The notes: a model not told the origin generated them from the sequence alone. DNA of 64,000 nt from Paraburkholderia sacchari (GCF_000785435.2 NZ_JTDB02000003.1:1-64000), one strand, 5' to 3'. Counted from the stretch's first letter, positions 21,468-31,778 are shown. Made by a program: numbers and translations.

Positions 21468-22426
21468 GCGAAATGAGCAGCATCGATTCCCAATTCGATC
21501 CCAAGCAGTTCGGCAAGGTGGCCGTGTTGTTCGGCGGCGTGTCCGCCGAGCGCGAGGTGTCGCTCAAGTCCGGCTCGCTGGTGCTTCAGGCGCTCAAGAG
21601 CGCCGGCATCGACGCGCATCCGTTCGATCCGTCCGAGCGGCCGCTTTCGGCGCTCAAGGACGAAGGCTTCGTGCGCGCATTCAACGCGCTGCACGGCGGC
21701 TATGGAGAGAACGGCCAGATCCAGGGCGCGCTCGACTTCTACGGCATCCGGTATACGGGCACGGGCGTGCTCGGCTCGGCGCTCGGCCTCGACAAGTTCC
21801 GCAGCAAGCTCGTGTGGCAGCAACTGGGCATTCCCACGCCGCCGTTCGTCGCGGTGCTGCGCGGCGACGACTACGCCGCTCGCGCGCCGGAGCTCGTCGC
21901 GAAGCTCGGCTTGCCGCTCTTCGTGAAGCCGGCGAGCGAAGGCTCGAGCGTCGCGGTCATCAAGGTGAAGCAGGCCGAAGCACTCGTGCCGGCGATCGAA
22001 GAAGCCGCGAAGCACGACAAGATTGTGCTGGTGGAGAAGAGCATCGAAGGCGGTGGCGAGTACACCGCGTGCGTCGCCGGCGATCTCGACCTGCCGATCA
22101 TCAAGATCGTGCCGGCGGGCGAGTTCTACGACTACGACGCGAAGTACATCCTCGACACTACGCAGTACCTGATTCCCTGCGGCGTCGCGCCCGAGAAGGA
22201 AGCCGAGCTCAAGAAGCTCGCGCGCCGCGCGTTCGACGTGCTCGGCTGCACCGATTGGGGCCGCGCCGATTTCATGATGGACGGCGCGGGCAATCCGTAT
22301 TTCCTGGAAGTGAACACGGCGCCGGGCATGACCGATCACTCGCTGCCGCCGAAGGCCGCGCGTGCGGTGGGCATCGAGTATCGCGATCTCGTGGTGCGGG
22401 TGCTCGCGCTCACGCTGAAGGATTGA
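21464..22426 (+). CDS. ddlB: D-alanine-D-alanine ligase
   Basis: A 320-residue ATP-grasp enzyme that makes D-Ala-D-Ala, the terminal dipeptide used by Mur[16 protein letters not shown] near the N-terminus, the [15 protein letters not shown] segment, [13 protein letters not shown], and the C-terminal [15 protein letters not shown] are standard Ddl features. A GTG at 21464 overlaps the murC stop (GTGA); an ATG three codons later (21473) is a plausible alternative and changes little. Confidence 0.96.
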
Positions 22427-22486
22427 ACCGCTGAATAACCTCTGACCAACGAATTGCAGTCCGCGCATTGAATCGACAATCTCGAC

Positions 22487-23242
22487 ATGTGGAATAACGT
22501 ACGCCAGCTCAATCTCGCCGCCAACGCGTTGCACGCGCTGCTCGTGCTCGCGCTCCTGGCGGCTGGCGGCTACTGGCTCGTGCAGCGCCCGAATTTCGCG
22601 CTGCGCGAGATCCGCATCGAGGGCGACACCGAGCACATCAACGAACCGACGGTGCGCGCGAGCGTGGTCGGGCGCTTGAAGGGCAACTTCTTCACGGTGA
22701 ACCTGGATACCGCCCGCGCCGCGTTCGAGCAGATGCCGTGGGTGCGCCACGCGAGCGTGCGCCGCGTCTGGCCGAATGCGCTCGCAGTGAGTCTTGAAGA
22801 GTACAAGCCGCTCGGCACGTGGGGCAGCGACCAGCTCGTGAGCGTCGATGGCGAACTCTTCACCGCGAACCAGGGCGAACTCGATCAGGACCTGCCCGCG
22901 TTCGACGGCCCGGACGGCACCGCGCCCGAAGTGGTCGCGCGTTATCGCGACTTCCAGAAGTGGTTCTCGCCGCTCGGCATCGAGCCTGAAGAGGTGACGC
23001 TTTCGCCGCGCTACGCATGGACAGTGAAGCTCTCGAACGGCATGCAGGTAGAACTCGGACGCGAGCGCAATGCCACCACGCTCGCCGAGCGCGCGCATCG
23101 GCTCATCGTGGCATGGACGCCGCTCACGCAACGTTGGGGGAAAGATATCGAATATGCGGACTTGCGCTATCCGAACGGTTTCGCCATTCGGGCGGCCGGC
23201 ATGCGCTTCATTAGCGACACGCCGCCCTCTGGCAAGAAGTAA
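22487..23242 (+). CDS. ftsQ: Cell division protein FtsQ
   Basis: A 251-residue bitopic division protein that recruits FtsL and FtsB and bridges early and late divisome proteins. There is a short cytoplasmic N-terminus, one membrane helix (about 15-33, LLVLALLAAGGYWLV), then a periplasmic POTRA domain starting FALREIRIEGD and a beta domain. It is preceded by a 60-bp gap after ddlB, one of the few larger gaps in the cluster. Call rests on domain order plus position between ddlB and ftsA. Confidence 0.95.
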   Translation: MWNNVRQLNLAANALHALLVLALLAAGGYWLVQRPNFALREIRIEGDTEHINEPTVRASVVGRLKGNFFTVNLDTARAAFEQMPWVRHASVRRVWPNALAVSLEEYKPLGTWGSDQLVSVDGELFTANQGELDQDLPAFDGPDGTAPEVVARYRDFQKWFSPLGIEPEEVTLSPRYAWTVKLSNGMQVELGRERNATTLAERAHRLIVAWTPLTQRWGKDIEYADLRYPNGFAIRAAGMRFISDTPPSGKK

Positions 23243-23269
23243 CAGCACATCACACGCAACGAGCACGAT

Positions 23270-24502
23270 ATGAGTAAAGACTATAAAGATCTGCTGGTCA
23301 GCCTCGACATCGGGACAGCGAAGGTGGTGGCCATCGTCGCCGAAATGAAGGGCGATGGCCACTACGAGGTGATCGGCCTTGGCCAGAGCGAATCGAAGGG
23401 TCTCAAGAAGGGCGTGGTGGTGAACATCGAGGCCACGGTGCAGTCTATCCAGCGTGCGCTCGAAGAAGCGGAACTCATGGCCGACTGCAAGATCACTAAT
23501 GTGTTCACCGGCATCGCAGGCAGCCATATCCGCAGTTTCAATTCGAGCGGGATGGTCGCCATCAAGGAGAAGGAAGTCACGCAAACCGATGTTGCGCGCG
23601 TGATCGAAACGGCGAAGGCGATCAACATCCCGACCGACCAGCAGGTGCTGCATATCCTCACGCAGGAATTCATCATCGACGGCCAGGAAGATGTGCGCGA
23701 GCCGATAGGCATGAGCGGCATCCGTCTCGAAGTGAAGGTGCACATCGTCACGGGCGCCGTGAGCGCGGCGCAGAACATCGTGAAGTGCGTGCGCCGCTGC
23801 GGTCTCGAAGTGAACGATCTGGTTTTGCAGCCGCTGGCTTCGTCGCTGGCGGTGCTCACCGACGACGAGAAGGAACTCGGCGTGGTGCTGGTGGATGTGG
23901 GCGGCGGCACGACCGACATCGCGATCTTCAGCGAAGGCGCGATTCGTCATACCGCCGTGATTCCGATCGCGGGCGATCAGGTGACGAGCGACATCGCCAT
24001 GGCGCTGCGCACGCCCACGCCCGACGCGGAAGACATCAAGGTCGGCTATGGCATCGCCAAGCAGGCGCTCGCCGATCCGGACGAAATGATCGAAGTGCCG
24101 GGCCTTGGCGAGCGCGGTCCGCGCACGCTGTCGCGTCAGGCGCTGGCGGCCGTGATCGAGCCGCGCGTGGAAGAGCTGTTCTCGCTCGTGCAGCAGGTGG
24201 TGCGCGAGTCGGGCTATGAAGAGTTGCTGAGTTCGGGCGTCGTGCTCACGGGCGGCGCCGCGATGATGCCGGGCATGGTGGAGCTCGGCGAAGACATCTT
24301 CTTGAAGCCGGTGCGCATTGGCGTGCCGGAGTACGCGGGCGGTCTCGCCGACGTCGTGCGCAATCCGCGCTATTCGACGGCGATGGGGCTGCTCGTCGAG
24401 GGCCGCGCGCAACGTATGCGCGGCCGAAAGGTCGCTGTGCAGTCGGGGTCGATGGGCCAGGTTTTCTCTCGCATGAAAGACTGGTTCCTCGGCAACTTCT
24501 GA
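23270..24502 (+). CDS. ftsA: Cell division actin homologue FtsA
   Basis: A 410-residue actin/Hsp70-fold ATPase that tethers FtsZ to the membrane and recruits later proteins. LVSLDIGTAKVVAIV (phosphate 1), the 1C subdomain around residues 85-165, VDVGGGTTDIAIF (phosphate 2) and LTGGAAMMPG (adenosine motif) are visible. The C-terminal amphipathic membrane helix is RMKDWFLGNF. It starts 27 bp after ftsQ and ends 150 bp before ftsZ. Confidence 0.97.
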   Translation: MSKDYKDLLVSLDIGTAKVVAIVAEMKGDGHYEVIGLGQSESKGLKKGVVVNIEATVQSIQRALEEAELMADCKITNVFTGIAGSHIRSFNSSGMVAIKEKEVTQTDVARVIETAKAINIPTDQQVLHILTQEFIIDGQEDVREPIGMSGIRLEVKVHIVTGAVSAAQNIVKCVRRCGLEVNDLVLQPLASSLAVLTDDEKELGVVLVDVGGGTTDIAIFSEGAIRHTAVIPIAGDQVTSDIAMALRTPTPDAEDIKVGYGIAKQALADPDEMIEVPGLGERGPRTLSRQALAAVIEPRVEELFSLVQQVVRESGYEELLSSGVVLTGGAAMMPGMVELGEDIFLKPVRIGVPEYAGGLADVVRNPRYSTAMGLLVEGRAQRMRGRKVAVQSGSMGQVFSRMKDWFLGNF

Positions 24503-24580
24503 CGCGGCGACTAACGAGAAAGCGTACGCATAAGGGTAAGAGCAGAGACCGAATTAGCGCTGGTGCCGGCGGCTGGCGCG

Positions 24581-24608
24581 CAGGAGTGGGTTGCCCGATC
24601 CACTCCTG
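24581..24608 (+). other. Inverted repeat in the ftsA-ftsZ gap
   Basis: A perfect 9-bp inverted repeat, caggagtgg (24581-24589) and ccactcctg (24600-24608), with a 10-nt loop, lies 45 bp before the ftsZ start. No T run follows. It could be an RNA hairpin for processing or stability of the ftsZ message, or a protein-binding site. The 150-bp gap is the largest inside the cluster and has no gene. Confidence 0.55.
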
Positions 24609-24652
24609 AATAACGGCCGAGGTGCGGATATCTTTTTCTTGACGGAGGCAAC

Positions 24653-25846
24653 ATGGAATTCCAGATGCTGGAAACGGAAACCAACGGCACCATCATCAAG
24701 GTGGTGGGCGTTGGTGGCGCTGGCGGCAATGCCGTGCAGCACATGATCAACCGCGGCGTGCAAGGCGTCGACTTCATCGTGATGAACACGGACGCTCAGG
24801 CGCTCTCGCGTTCGCGCGCGTCTGCCGTGATCCAGTTGGGCAACACGGGTCTGGGCGCAGGCGCCAAGCCCGAGATGGGCCGTGCGGCGGCAGAAGAAGC
24901 ACGCGAGCGCATCGCCGACGCACTGCGTGGCGCGCACATGGTGTTCATCACGGCAGGCATGGGCGGCGGCACGGGTACGGGCGCAGCACCGGTGGTCGCG
25001 CAGATCGCCAAGGAAATGGGCATTCTGACCGTTGGCGTCGTGAGCAAGCCGTTCGAATTCGAAGGCGGCAAGCGCATGCGCGTGGCAGAAGCCGGCTCGC
25101 AGCAACTGGAGGATCACGTCGACTCGCTGATCGTCGTCCTGAACGACAAGCTGTTCGACGTGATGGGCGATGACGCCGAGATGGACAAGTGCTTCCAGTG
25201 CGCGGACGACGTTCTGAACAACGCAGTTGCAGGCATCGCCGAAATCATCAACGTGGATGGCCTCGTGAACGTCGACTTCGAAGACGTGAAGACGGTCATG
25301 GGCGAGCAGGGCAAGGCGATGATGGGCACGGCCACGGTGGCCGGCGTCGATCGCGCGCGCCTCGCGGCGGAACAGGCCGTGGCGAGCCCGCTGCTCGAAG
25401 GCGTGGATCTGTCGGGCGCGCGCGGCGTGCTGGTCAACATCACGTCGAGCCGTTCGCTGCGTCTGTCTGAAACGCGTGAAGTGATGAACACCATCAAGAG
25501 CTACGCGGCCGACGACGCCACGGTGATCTTCGGCGCGGTGTACGACGACGCGATGGGCGATGCGCTGCGCGTCACGGTGGTGGCCACGGGCCTTGGCCGT
25601 GCGGCGAACAAGCAGCAGGCAGCGCCGATGACGCTGCTGCGCACCGGCACGGACAATCAACCCGTTGCCGCTGTTCAGCACAGCTACGCGCCGCAGCAAG
25701 GCCAGACCGCCGACTACGGCGCGCTCGACACGCCGGCAGTCTGGCGCACGTCGCGCGACACCGCGGCTTCGCACGTTCAGGCGCTGCAGGAAAAGGGCGT
25801 CGACACGTACGACATCCCGGCGTTCCTGCGCAAGCAGGCCGACTAA
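24653..25846 (+). CDS. ftsZ: Cell division tubulin homologue FtsZ
   Basis: A 397-residue GTPase that polymerises into the Z ring. The tubulin signature GGGTGTG is at 104-110, with VGVGGAGGNAV at 18-28 and NTDAQAL for nucleotide binding. The T7 catalytic loop (NVDFEDVKTVM) is present. A linker of about 60 residues leads to the conserved C-terminal peptide DIPAFLRKQ that binds FtsA and ZipA or ZapD. The ATG follows a good ggagg site at spacing 5. Confidence 0.98.
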   Translation: MEFQMLETETNGTIIKVVGVGGAGGNAVQHMINRGVQGVDFIVMNTDAQALSRSRASAVIQLGNTGLGAGAKPEMGRAAAEEARERIADALRGAHMVFITAGMGGGTGTGAAPVVAQIAKEMGILTVGVVSKPFEFEGGKRMRVAEAGSQQLEDHVDSLIVVLNDKLFDVMGDDAEMDKCFQCADDVLNNAVAGIAEIINVDGLVNVDFEDVKTVMGEQGKAMMGTATVAGVDRARLAAEQAVASPLLEGVDLSGARGVLVNITSSRSLRLSETREVMNTIKSYAADDATVIFGAVYDDAMGDALRVTVVATGLGRAANKQQAAPMTLLRTGTDNQPVAAVQHSYAPQQGQTADYGALDTPAVWRTSRDTAASHVQALQEKGVDTYDIPAFLRKQAD

Positions 25847-26139
25847 GGCGCGCTGCGAGCGTAATCCTGCTGCGGCGCGGCGCAAGCAGTATCGGTGCGC
25901 CCGCCCGCAGACGGAATGGCCGGCATGATGCTGCAATGAAGGCGAGGAAGTGCCTCGGCGCCGCATCTGCGAGGATGCGAGGCAGGGCTGCCTGTCCGCT
26001 GCGTTTTGAAGCGCGGCAAATGGTGCAGGCATTCTGAGCCGGTAGCACAATGGCGAGGTTTTCGGCGCGAAGGTTTCAATTGGGCGCCAACCGGTCGCGC
26101 GTGCCGCTGCGTTTTACGCATCGATGTGAAGGACGAGTC

Positions 26140-26649
26140 ATGATCAAAGTGGGTGATACGCTGCCCGACGCAACGCTCTTCGAGTTCATCGAAGACGAGC
26201 GTGCGGGTTGCACGCTGGGGCCGAACAGCTTCGGCGTGCGCGAACAGACGGCGGGCAAGCGCGTGGTGATCTTCGGATTGCCGGGCGCCTTTACGCCGAC
26301 TTGTTCGGCAAAGCACGTGCCAGGTTATATCGAGCAGTACGAAGCGCTGCGCGCGGCGGGCGTCGACGAAATCTGGTGTGTGTCCGTCAACGACGCGTTC
26401 GTGATGGGCGCGTGGGGGCGCGATCAGCGGACCTCGGGCAAGGTACGCATGATGGCGGACGGCAGCGCGGCGTTCACCCGGGCGCTTGGTCTGGAGCAGG
26501 ATTTGTCGGCGCGTGGCATGGGAGTCCGTTCCCAGCGCTACGCTATGGTGGTCGACGGCGGCGTGGTCAAGACGCTGAACGTCGAAGCACCCGGCAAGTT
26601 CGAAGTCAGCGATGCCGCGAGCATACTGGCCGCATTGAGCCCAGCATGA
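26140..26649 (+). CDS. Peroxiredoxin (Prx5/hybrid type)
   Basis: A 169-residue thioredoxin-fold peroxidase that reduces hydrogen peroxide and alkyl peroxides in the cytoplasm. The peroxidatic site GLPGAFTPTCSAKHVPGY has Cys55, the hallmark of the Prx5/type II group. Cys24 is the only other cysteine, so the resolving partner is uncertain. The ATG at 26140 has a gaaggacg site 5 nt upstream and removes an Arg-rich in-frame extension starting at 26050. The 293-bp gap after ftsZ holds no supported gene. Placement between ftsZ and lpxC is the usual Burkholderiaceae arrangement. Confidence 0.9.
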   Translation: MIKVGDTLPDATLFEFIEDERAGCTLGPNSFGVREQTAGKRVVIFGLPGAFTPTCSAKHVPGYIEQYEALRAAGVDEIWCVSVNDAFVMGAWGRDQRTSGKVRMMADGSAAFTRALGLEQDLSARGMGVRSQRYAMVVDGGVVKTLNVEAPGKFEVSDAASILAALSPA

Positions 26650-26727
26650 GCGCATTTGCCGCGCCTTCGTTGCCCATGTGCAACGGGCCGGCGGCGCAAA
26701 TGTGACGGGCGATTACCACAAGCCGTG

Positions 26728-26770
26728 CGGGCCGCTGGCCGGGAACGCCTCCGTTCCGGTCATCGGCCCG
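26728..26770 (+). other. Nested hairpin between the peroxiredoxin gene and lpxC
   Basis: An outer stem cgggcc (26728-26733)/ggcccg (26765-26770) encloses an inner stem ggccgggaac (26737-26746)/gttccggtc (26753-26761). It lies 78 bp past the peroxiredoxin stop and upstream of the lpxC -10. No T run follows. It may act as a 3' end of the upstream transcript. Confidence 0.45.
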
Positions 26771-26846
26771 TCTTGTAATCCGTGCGCGTAACAACGGGAA
26801 ACAGATTGTCACGCCTGGGGTAACGACGGATTCCACCGACTTGGAG

Positions 26847-26852
26847 TATAAT
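26847..26852 (+). promoter_or_regulatory. Probable -10 element of the lpxC promoter
   Basis: A consensus tataat lies 52 bp before the lpxC ATG, giving a leader of about 46 nt. I see no good -35 at 16-18 bp upstream (cgacgg), so it may depend on an activator. The position is right for independent lpxC expression. Confidence 0.5.
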
Positions 26853-26904
26853 TCGTGCTATGAATTAAAAAGTCCCGATTGGGATTTTCAATGAGTAGAA
26901 AATT

Positions 26905-27822
26905 ATGTTGAAGCAGCGAACCATCAAATCGATCGTGAAGACGGTCGGCATCGGCCTGCATTCGGGCCGCAAGGTCGATCTGACGCTACGCCCGGCGGCG
27001 CCGGACACGGGTATCGTGTTTTCGCGCGTGGATTTGCCGACACCGGTGGATATTCCCGCGTCGGCGATGTCGATCGGCGATACGCGTCTGGCTTCTGTGC
27101 TGCAGAAGGACGGCGCACGCGTCTCCACGGTCGAGCATCTGATGTCCGCGTGTGCGGGCCTTGGCATCGACAACCTCTATATCGACGTCACGGCGGAAGA
27201 AATTCCGATCATGGACGGCAGCGCATCGTCGTTTGTGTTCCTGATCCAGTCGGCCGGCATCGAAGAGCAGAACGCGCCCAAGAAGTTCATCAAGGTGAAG
27301 AAGCCTGTGGAAGTGCGCGACGGCGACAAGTTCGCCCGCCTCGACCCGTATTTCGGCTTCAAGCTGAAGTTCACCATCGACTTCCGCCATCCGGCCGTCG
27401 ACAAGACGGGCCAGGCGCTCGAAGTCGATTTCGCGAATACCTCGTACGTGCGCGAGATCGCGCGCGCGCGCACCTTCGGCTTCGCGCATGAAGTCGAGAT
27501 GATGCGCGAGCTGGGCCTCGCGCGCGGCGGCAGCATGGACAACGCGATCGTACTGGACGAGTACCGCATCCTCAACAACGACGGCCTGCGCTACGACGAC
27601 GAGTTCGTGAAGCACAAGATGCTCGACGCAATCGGTGACCTGTATGTGGTGGGTCATCCGCTGCTGGCTTCGTACGATGCGTACAAGTCGGGGCATGGCC
27701 TGAACAACCTGTTGCTGCGCGAGTTGCTCGCGCATGAGGACGCATACGAGATCGTCACGTTCGGCGACGCGCAAAAGGCGCCGCGCGGCTTCGGTTACGA
27801 GGCGCAAACGGCGTTTGCCTGA
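26905..27822 (+). CDS. lpxC: UDP-3-O-acyl-N-acetylglucosamine deacetylase LpxC
   Basis: A 305-residue cytoplasmic Zn enzyme catalysing the committed step of lipid A synthesis. Zinc ligands are His78 (STVEHLMSA), His237 and Asp241 ([10 protein letters not shown]); His264 in SGHGLNN is the catalytic base; Glu77 is the general base. Length matches the family. It closes the cell-envelope cluster, has its own promoter-like -10 and a bidirectional terminator shared with the DUF721 gene. The C-terminus keeps aromatic and Ala residues that could take part in FtsH turnover, but this is inference. Confidence 0.97.
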   Translation: MLKQRTIKSIVKTVGIGLHSGRKVDLTLRPAAPDTGIVFSRVDLPTPVDIPASAMSIGDTRLASVLQKDGARVSTVEHLMSACAGLGIDNLYIDVTAEEIPIMDGSASSFVFLIQSAGIEEQNAPKKFIKVKKPVEVRDGDKFARLDPYFGFKLKFTIDFRHPAVDKTGQALEVDFANTSYVREIARARTFGFAHEVEMMRELGLARGGSMDNAIVLDEYRILNNDGLRYDDEFVKHKMLDAIGDLYVVGHPLLASYDAYKSGHGLNNLLLRELLAHEDAYEIVTFGDAQKAPRGFGYEAQTAFA

Positions 27823-27878
27823 TGTTTTTGTAACGTTTATCTGATTCGCACGCCGGTTTTTTACTCCGGACGCGCAAC

Positions 27879-27908
27879 AAAAAGGGTGGCTTGGTGCCAC
27901 CCTTTTTT
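27879..27908. terminator. Bidirectional terminator between lpxC and the DUF721 gene
   Basis: A 12-bp stem aaaaagggtggc (27879-27890) and gccacccttttt (27896-27907) with loop ttggt, flanked by A and T runs on both sides, lies between two convergent genes. Confidence 0.92.
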
Positions 27909-27925
27909 ATTTCTCTTCGGCTTGC

Positions 27926-28525
27926 TCAACGCCGCTTCAAATGGCGTGCGGCCATCTTCGCGAGCGCTTCTTGCAGCGGGGACGGCGGCAGGTTCTCACT
28001 GAGCGCGGCGAGCGCGGCGGCGCCAGCCGGCGTCATGCGCGCCTGTTTCGGCAAGGGCGCGTCTTTAACCGCTTGTGGGCGCACGCGGATGCGCACACCG
28101 TCCAGCGCCCAGCCGCGCGCCTGCAAATCAGCCACGAGGCGCGGCTCGAGGTGCCGCAGCCGCGCCGCGAGCGCGTTGTGCGCCGCGAACAGGGCGAGCT
28201 TGCCGTCCTTGATGAAACCCGGTTCCACGCTCGCGGCCAGATAGTCGGGCAACAGCGCGTCGAGATCGCGCTGGATTGCCGCGATCTGCTCGACGCCAGC
28301 GCGCAACGGGGCGAATGCGTCGGTGCGGCTCAGCACTTCGGTGAGCGGCTGCGGCGCGCGCGGCGAGGAAAATTTGCGCGATTTACCCGGCTTGGCTGCG
28401 AGGCCTGCCACACCCGATGCGCCTGAAGTGCGCGCTGCCGCGGCGGCATCGGGCCTTGAAAACGGCGAAAAACGGCTCATGTGTGGAGAAGATAGGGCGC
28501 GCGGGCTGCGCGGTGTTGTTGTCAT
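27926..28525 (-). CDS. DUF721 (DciA-like) protein
   Basis: About 199 residues. The region from residue ~60 on (LTEVLSRTDAFAPLRAGVEQIAAI, then LALFAAHNALAARLRHLEPRLVADLQ) matches the DUF721 domain. This family includes DciA, which helps load replicative helicase DnaB in bacteria lacking DnaC-type loaders. The N-terminus is basic and Ala/Ser/Pro-rich, the C-terminus helical. Start is uncertain: the ATG at 28525 has an agg site 6 nt upstream; an ATG at 28480 (MSRFSPFSR) would give 184 residues. Divergent from secA, convergent with lpxC. DciA function here is inference from the family. Confidence 0.75.
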   Translation of the reverse strand: MTTTPRSPRALSSPHMSRFSPFSRPDAAAAARTSGASGVAGLAAKPGKSRKFSSPRAPQPLTEVLSRTDAFAPLRAGVEQIAAIQRDLDALLPDYLAASVEPGFIKDGKLALFAAHNALAARLRHLEPRLVADLQARGWALDGVRIRVRPQAVKDAPLPKQARMTPAGAAALAALSENLPPSPLQEALAKMAARHLKRR

Positions 28526-28894
28526 TGTAGCCTGCGCACTTTGCCTTAACGCGCCTTGCAGCCGTTTGGCCAGGACCGCCTGGCCGCAAGCTGAAGAGCC
28601 ATGCGGGACAAATGCGCCAGCCGGCTTCTCCAGGGGCTCGCGAGGCGCGTTAGCGCGGGCGTTGCGCGCGGCATCCTTCAAGCGGCCGACACCGGCGGTG
28701 ACCAGGGCGCGTGCTAAAATGCCCGATTCGAATCCACCAATTTGGGCTTAAGCCGCCGAGGTCCTTCCGATCCGGGTGCGTGGCGCGAGAATCGTTTGCA
28801 AACCCGGCGCAACCCGGGGGCTGAACCAGCCGCAAGCGCCGTAAGCGAACTGCGCAGGAATCCCGACCGAAGCCGCGACGCAGACACCGATCCG
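28526..28894. other. Divergent region upstream of secA
   Basis: This 369-bp stretch has no supported gene. It contains a secA promoter candidate at 28712-28720 and then about 168 nt of leader. The secA frame is open for 51 codons upstream of its proper start but lacks coding character. I see no SecM-like arrest peptide. Confidence 0.5.
28712..28720 (+). promoter_or_regulatory. Extended -10 promoter candidate for secA
   Basis: tgctaaaat is an extended -10 (TGn followed by taaaat at 28715-28720). The -35 region is poor (ccggcg), as is common with extended -10 promoters. Transcription would start near 28727. Confidence 0.5.
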
Positions 28895-31702
28895 ATGACC
28901 ACCGGTTTCTTACAGAAAATCTTTGGCAGCCGCAATCAGCGCCTGATCAAGCAATATCAGAAGAAGGTCGCGGCGATCAACGCGCTCGAACCGACGATCG
29001 AGCAATACACCGACCAGCAACTGCGCGCCAAAACGGCTGAGTTCCGCGAGCGCGTGGCCAATGGCACGTCGCTCGACGAGCTGCTGCCCGACGCGTTCGC
29101 GGTCTGCCGCGAGGCCAGCAAGCGCGTGCTGAAAATGCGCCACTTCGACGTGCAGCTGATCGGCGGCATGGTGCTGCACTACGGCAAGATCGCTGAAATG
29201 CGCACCGGCGAAGGCAAGACGCTGGTCGCCACGCTGCCCGTGTATCTGAACGCGCTGTCTGGGCGCGGCGTGCACGTGGTCACGGTGAACGACTACCTCG
29301 CCCAGCGCGACGCCGAGTGGATGGCGCGTCTGTACAACTTCCTCGGCCTGTCCGTCGGCATCAATCTGTCGCAAATGGACCACGCCATGAAGCAGGAGGC
29401 GTACGCGTCGGACATCACCTACGGCACGAACAACGAGTTCGGCTTCGACTATCTGCGCGACAACATGGTCTACGAGACCGAGGCGCGTGTGCAGCGCGCG
29501 CTGAACTTCGCCGTGGTCGACGAAGTGGACTCGATCCTGATCGACGAAGCGCGCACGCCGCTCATCATTTCGGGCCAAGCCGAGGATCACACCGAGCTCT
29601 ACGTGCGCATGAACGCGCTGCCGCCGCTGCTCGAGCGCCAGATCGGCGAAGAGAAGGCCGACGGCACGGGCGTCGAAAAGCCGGGCGACTACACGCTCGA
29701 CGAAAAGGCGCGCCAGGTGTTCCTCACGGAGTCGGGCCACGAGAAGGCCGAGCGCCTGCTCGCCGAATGGGGGCTGATCGGCCAGGGCGAGAGCCTTTAC
29801 GCCGCGCAGAACATCACGCTGATGCACCACGTGTACGCCGCGCTGCGCGCACACACGCTGTTCTTCAAGGATCAGCACTACGTGGTGCAGAACGGCGAAG
29901 TGGTCATCGTCGACGAATTCACTGGCCGCCTGATGTCGGGCCGCCGCTGGTCGGACGGCCTGCACCAGGCCGTGGAAGCGAAGGAGCACGTGAAGATTCA
30001 GAGCGAGAACCAGACGCTCGCCTCGATCACGTTCCAGAACTACTTCCGCATGTACGCGAAACTTTCGGGCATGACCGGCACGGCCGACACCGAAGCGTAC
30101 GAATTCAACGAGATCTACGGGCTCGAGACGGTCGTGATCCCGACCAATCGGCCGCCCAAGCGCATCGACAAGCAGGACCAGATCTACAAGACTGCGAAGG
30201 AGCGTTATGACGCGGTGATCCGCGACATCCGCGACTGCCACGAGCGTGGCCAGCCGGTGCTGGTCGGCACGACGTCGATCGAGAACTCCGAATTGCTGGC
30301 GGACCTGCTCGTGAAGGCCGGTCTGCCGCACGAGGTGCTCAACGCGAAGCAGCACGCGCGTGAAGCGGCCATTGTGGCCGAAGCGGGGCGCCCGAAGCGC
30401 ATCACCATCGCCACGAACATGGCGGGCCGCGGCACCGACATCGTGCTAGGCGGTAATGCGGAGAAGCAGGCTGCGTTCATCGAAGCCGATGAAGCGATTC
30501 CCGCCGACGAAAAGGCGCGCCGCATCCAGCAGCTCCACGACGAGTGGCAGGCGCTGCACGATCAGGTGAAGGCCGCAGGCGGCCTGCACATCATCGGCAC
30601 CGAGCGCCACGAGTCGCGCCGTATCGACAACCAGTTGCGCGGCCGCGCGGGCCGCCAGGGCGATCCGGGTTCGTCGCGCTTCTATCTGTCGCTCGAAGAC
30701 CCGCTGCTGCGTATTTTCGCCGGCGACCGCGTGCGCGCGATCATGGACCGCCTCAAGATGCCCGAAGGCGAGGCAATCGAGGCGGGCATCGTGACGCGCT
30801 CGATCGAGTCGGCGCAGCGCAAGGTCGAAGCGCGCAACTTCGACATCCGCAAGCAACTGCTCGAATACGACGACGTTTCGAACGACCAGCGCAAGGTGAT
30901 CTACCAGCAGCGCAACGAGCTGCTCGAGGCGAATGACATCACCGAAACCATCGGCGCCATGCGTCATGGCGTGATCACGGACATCGTGCGCCAGTTCGTG
31001 CCGCAGGGCAGCATCGAAGAGCAGTGGGACGTGCCCGAGCTCGAAGAAGTGCTGCGCAACGAGTGGCAACTCGACCTCGCGATTCAGGAGATGATCAACG
31101 AGTCGTCGTCGATCGACGCCGACGAGATTCTCGAAGCCGTGCTCGCCGCCGCCGACGAAGCCTACGAGCAAAAGGTCGCGCTCGTGGGCCGTGAATCGTT
31201 CAGCGCGTTCGAGCGCTCGGTCATGCTGCAGACGCTCGATCGCAGCTGGCGCGAGCATCTCGCGGCGCTCGATCACCTGCGCCAGGGCATTCATCTGCGC
31301 GGCTATGCGCAGAAGAACCCGAAGCAGGAGTACAAGCGCGAGGCGTTCGAACTGTTCGCCGCGATGCTCGACGCCGTGAAAACGGAAGTCACGCGCATCG
31401 TAATGAATGTGCAGATCCAGTCGCCGCAGCAGCTCGAAGAAGCCGCCGAGCAGATTGAAGAGCGCGCGAGTCATCTGGAGAACGTCGAATTCCGTCACGC
31501 CGAATTCGCCGAAGCCGACGCAGCGCCTGCGGCAGCGGGGCCTGTGGCGGCGGACGCCGCAACGGCCATGGTCGGCGCGGCCATGGCCCACGCGCACGCC
31601 GCCATGCCGGACGGCCAGGACGTGCCGAAGGTCGGCCGCAACGATCCGTGCCCGTGCGGCAGCGGCAAGAAGTACAAGCAGTGCCACGGCAAGATCTCGT
31701 GA
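28895..31702 (+). CDS. secA: Protein translocase ATPase SecA
   Basis: A 935-residue motor that drives preproteins through SecYEG. The Walker A GEGKT is at 105-109, motif [18 protein letters not shown] and [13 protein letters not shown] (NBD2) follow, then the preprotein cross-linking and helical scaffold regions. The C-terminus has an Ala-rich linker and a complete zinc motif, Cys919, Cys921, Cys930, His931, which binds SecB and phospholipid. I chose the ATG at 28895 ([14 protein letters not shown]); it matches the family start. A hairpin terminator follows. Confidence 0.97.
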   Translation: MTTGFLQKIFGSRNQRLIKQYQKKVAAINALEPTIEQYTDQQLRAKTAEFRERVANGTSLDELLPDAFAVCREASKRVLKMRHFDVQLIGGMVLHYGKIAEMRTGEGKTLVATLPVYLNALSGRGVHVVTVNDYLAQRDAEWMARLYNFLGLSVGINLSQMDHAMKQEAYASDITYGTNNEFGFDYLRDNMVYETEARVQRALNFAVVDEVDSILIDEARTPLIISGQAEDHTELYVRMNALPPLLERQIGEEKADGTGVEKPGDYTLDEKARQVFLTESGHEKAERLLAEWGLIGQGESLYAAQNITLMHHVYAALRAHTLFFKDQHYVVQNGEVVIVDEFTGRLMSGRRWSDGLHQAVEAKEHVKIQSENQTLASITFQNYFRMYAKLSGMTGTADTEAYEFNEIYGLETVVIPTNRPPKRIDKQDQIYKTAKERYDAVIRDIRDCHERGQPVLVGTTSIENSELLADLLVKAGLPHEVLNAKQHAREAAIVAEAGRPKRITIATNMAGRGTDIVLGGNAEKQAAFIEADEAIPADEKARRIQQLHDEWQALHDQVKAAGGLHIIGTERHESRRIDNQLRGRAGRQGDPGSSRFYLSLEDPLLRIFAGDRVRAIMDRLKMPEGEAIEAGIVTRSIESAQRKVEARNFDIRKQLLEYDDVSNDQRKVIYQQRNELLEANDITETIGAMRHGVITDIVRQFVPQGSIEEQWDVPELEEVLRNEWQLDLAIQEMINESSSIDADEILEAVLAAADEAYEQKVALVGRESFSAFERSVMLQTLDRSWREHLAALDHLRQGIHLRGYAQKNPKQEYKREAFELFAAMLDAVKTEVTRIVMNVQIQSPQQLEEAAEQIEERASHLENVEFRHAEFAEADAAPAAAGPVAADAATAMVGAAMAHAHAAMPDGQDVPKVGRNDPCPCGSGKKYKQCHGKIS

Positions 31703-31778
31703 TGGGCGCAGCGGCACGTGCGCATTTGCACGGCGCGCGCCGCTCGCTGCATGACGCGGTTTGACCGTTGATTCCGGT

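Noticed and set aside
28742..28894. Longer N-terminus or SecM-like leader for secA
   Set aside because: The 51 extra codons lack family match and no arrest motif is visible; the canonical start is at 28895.
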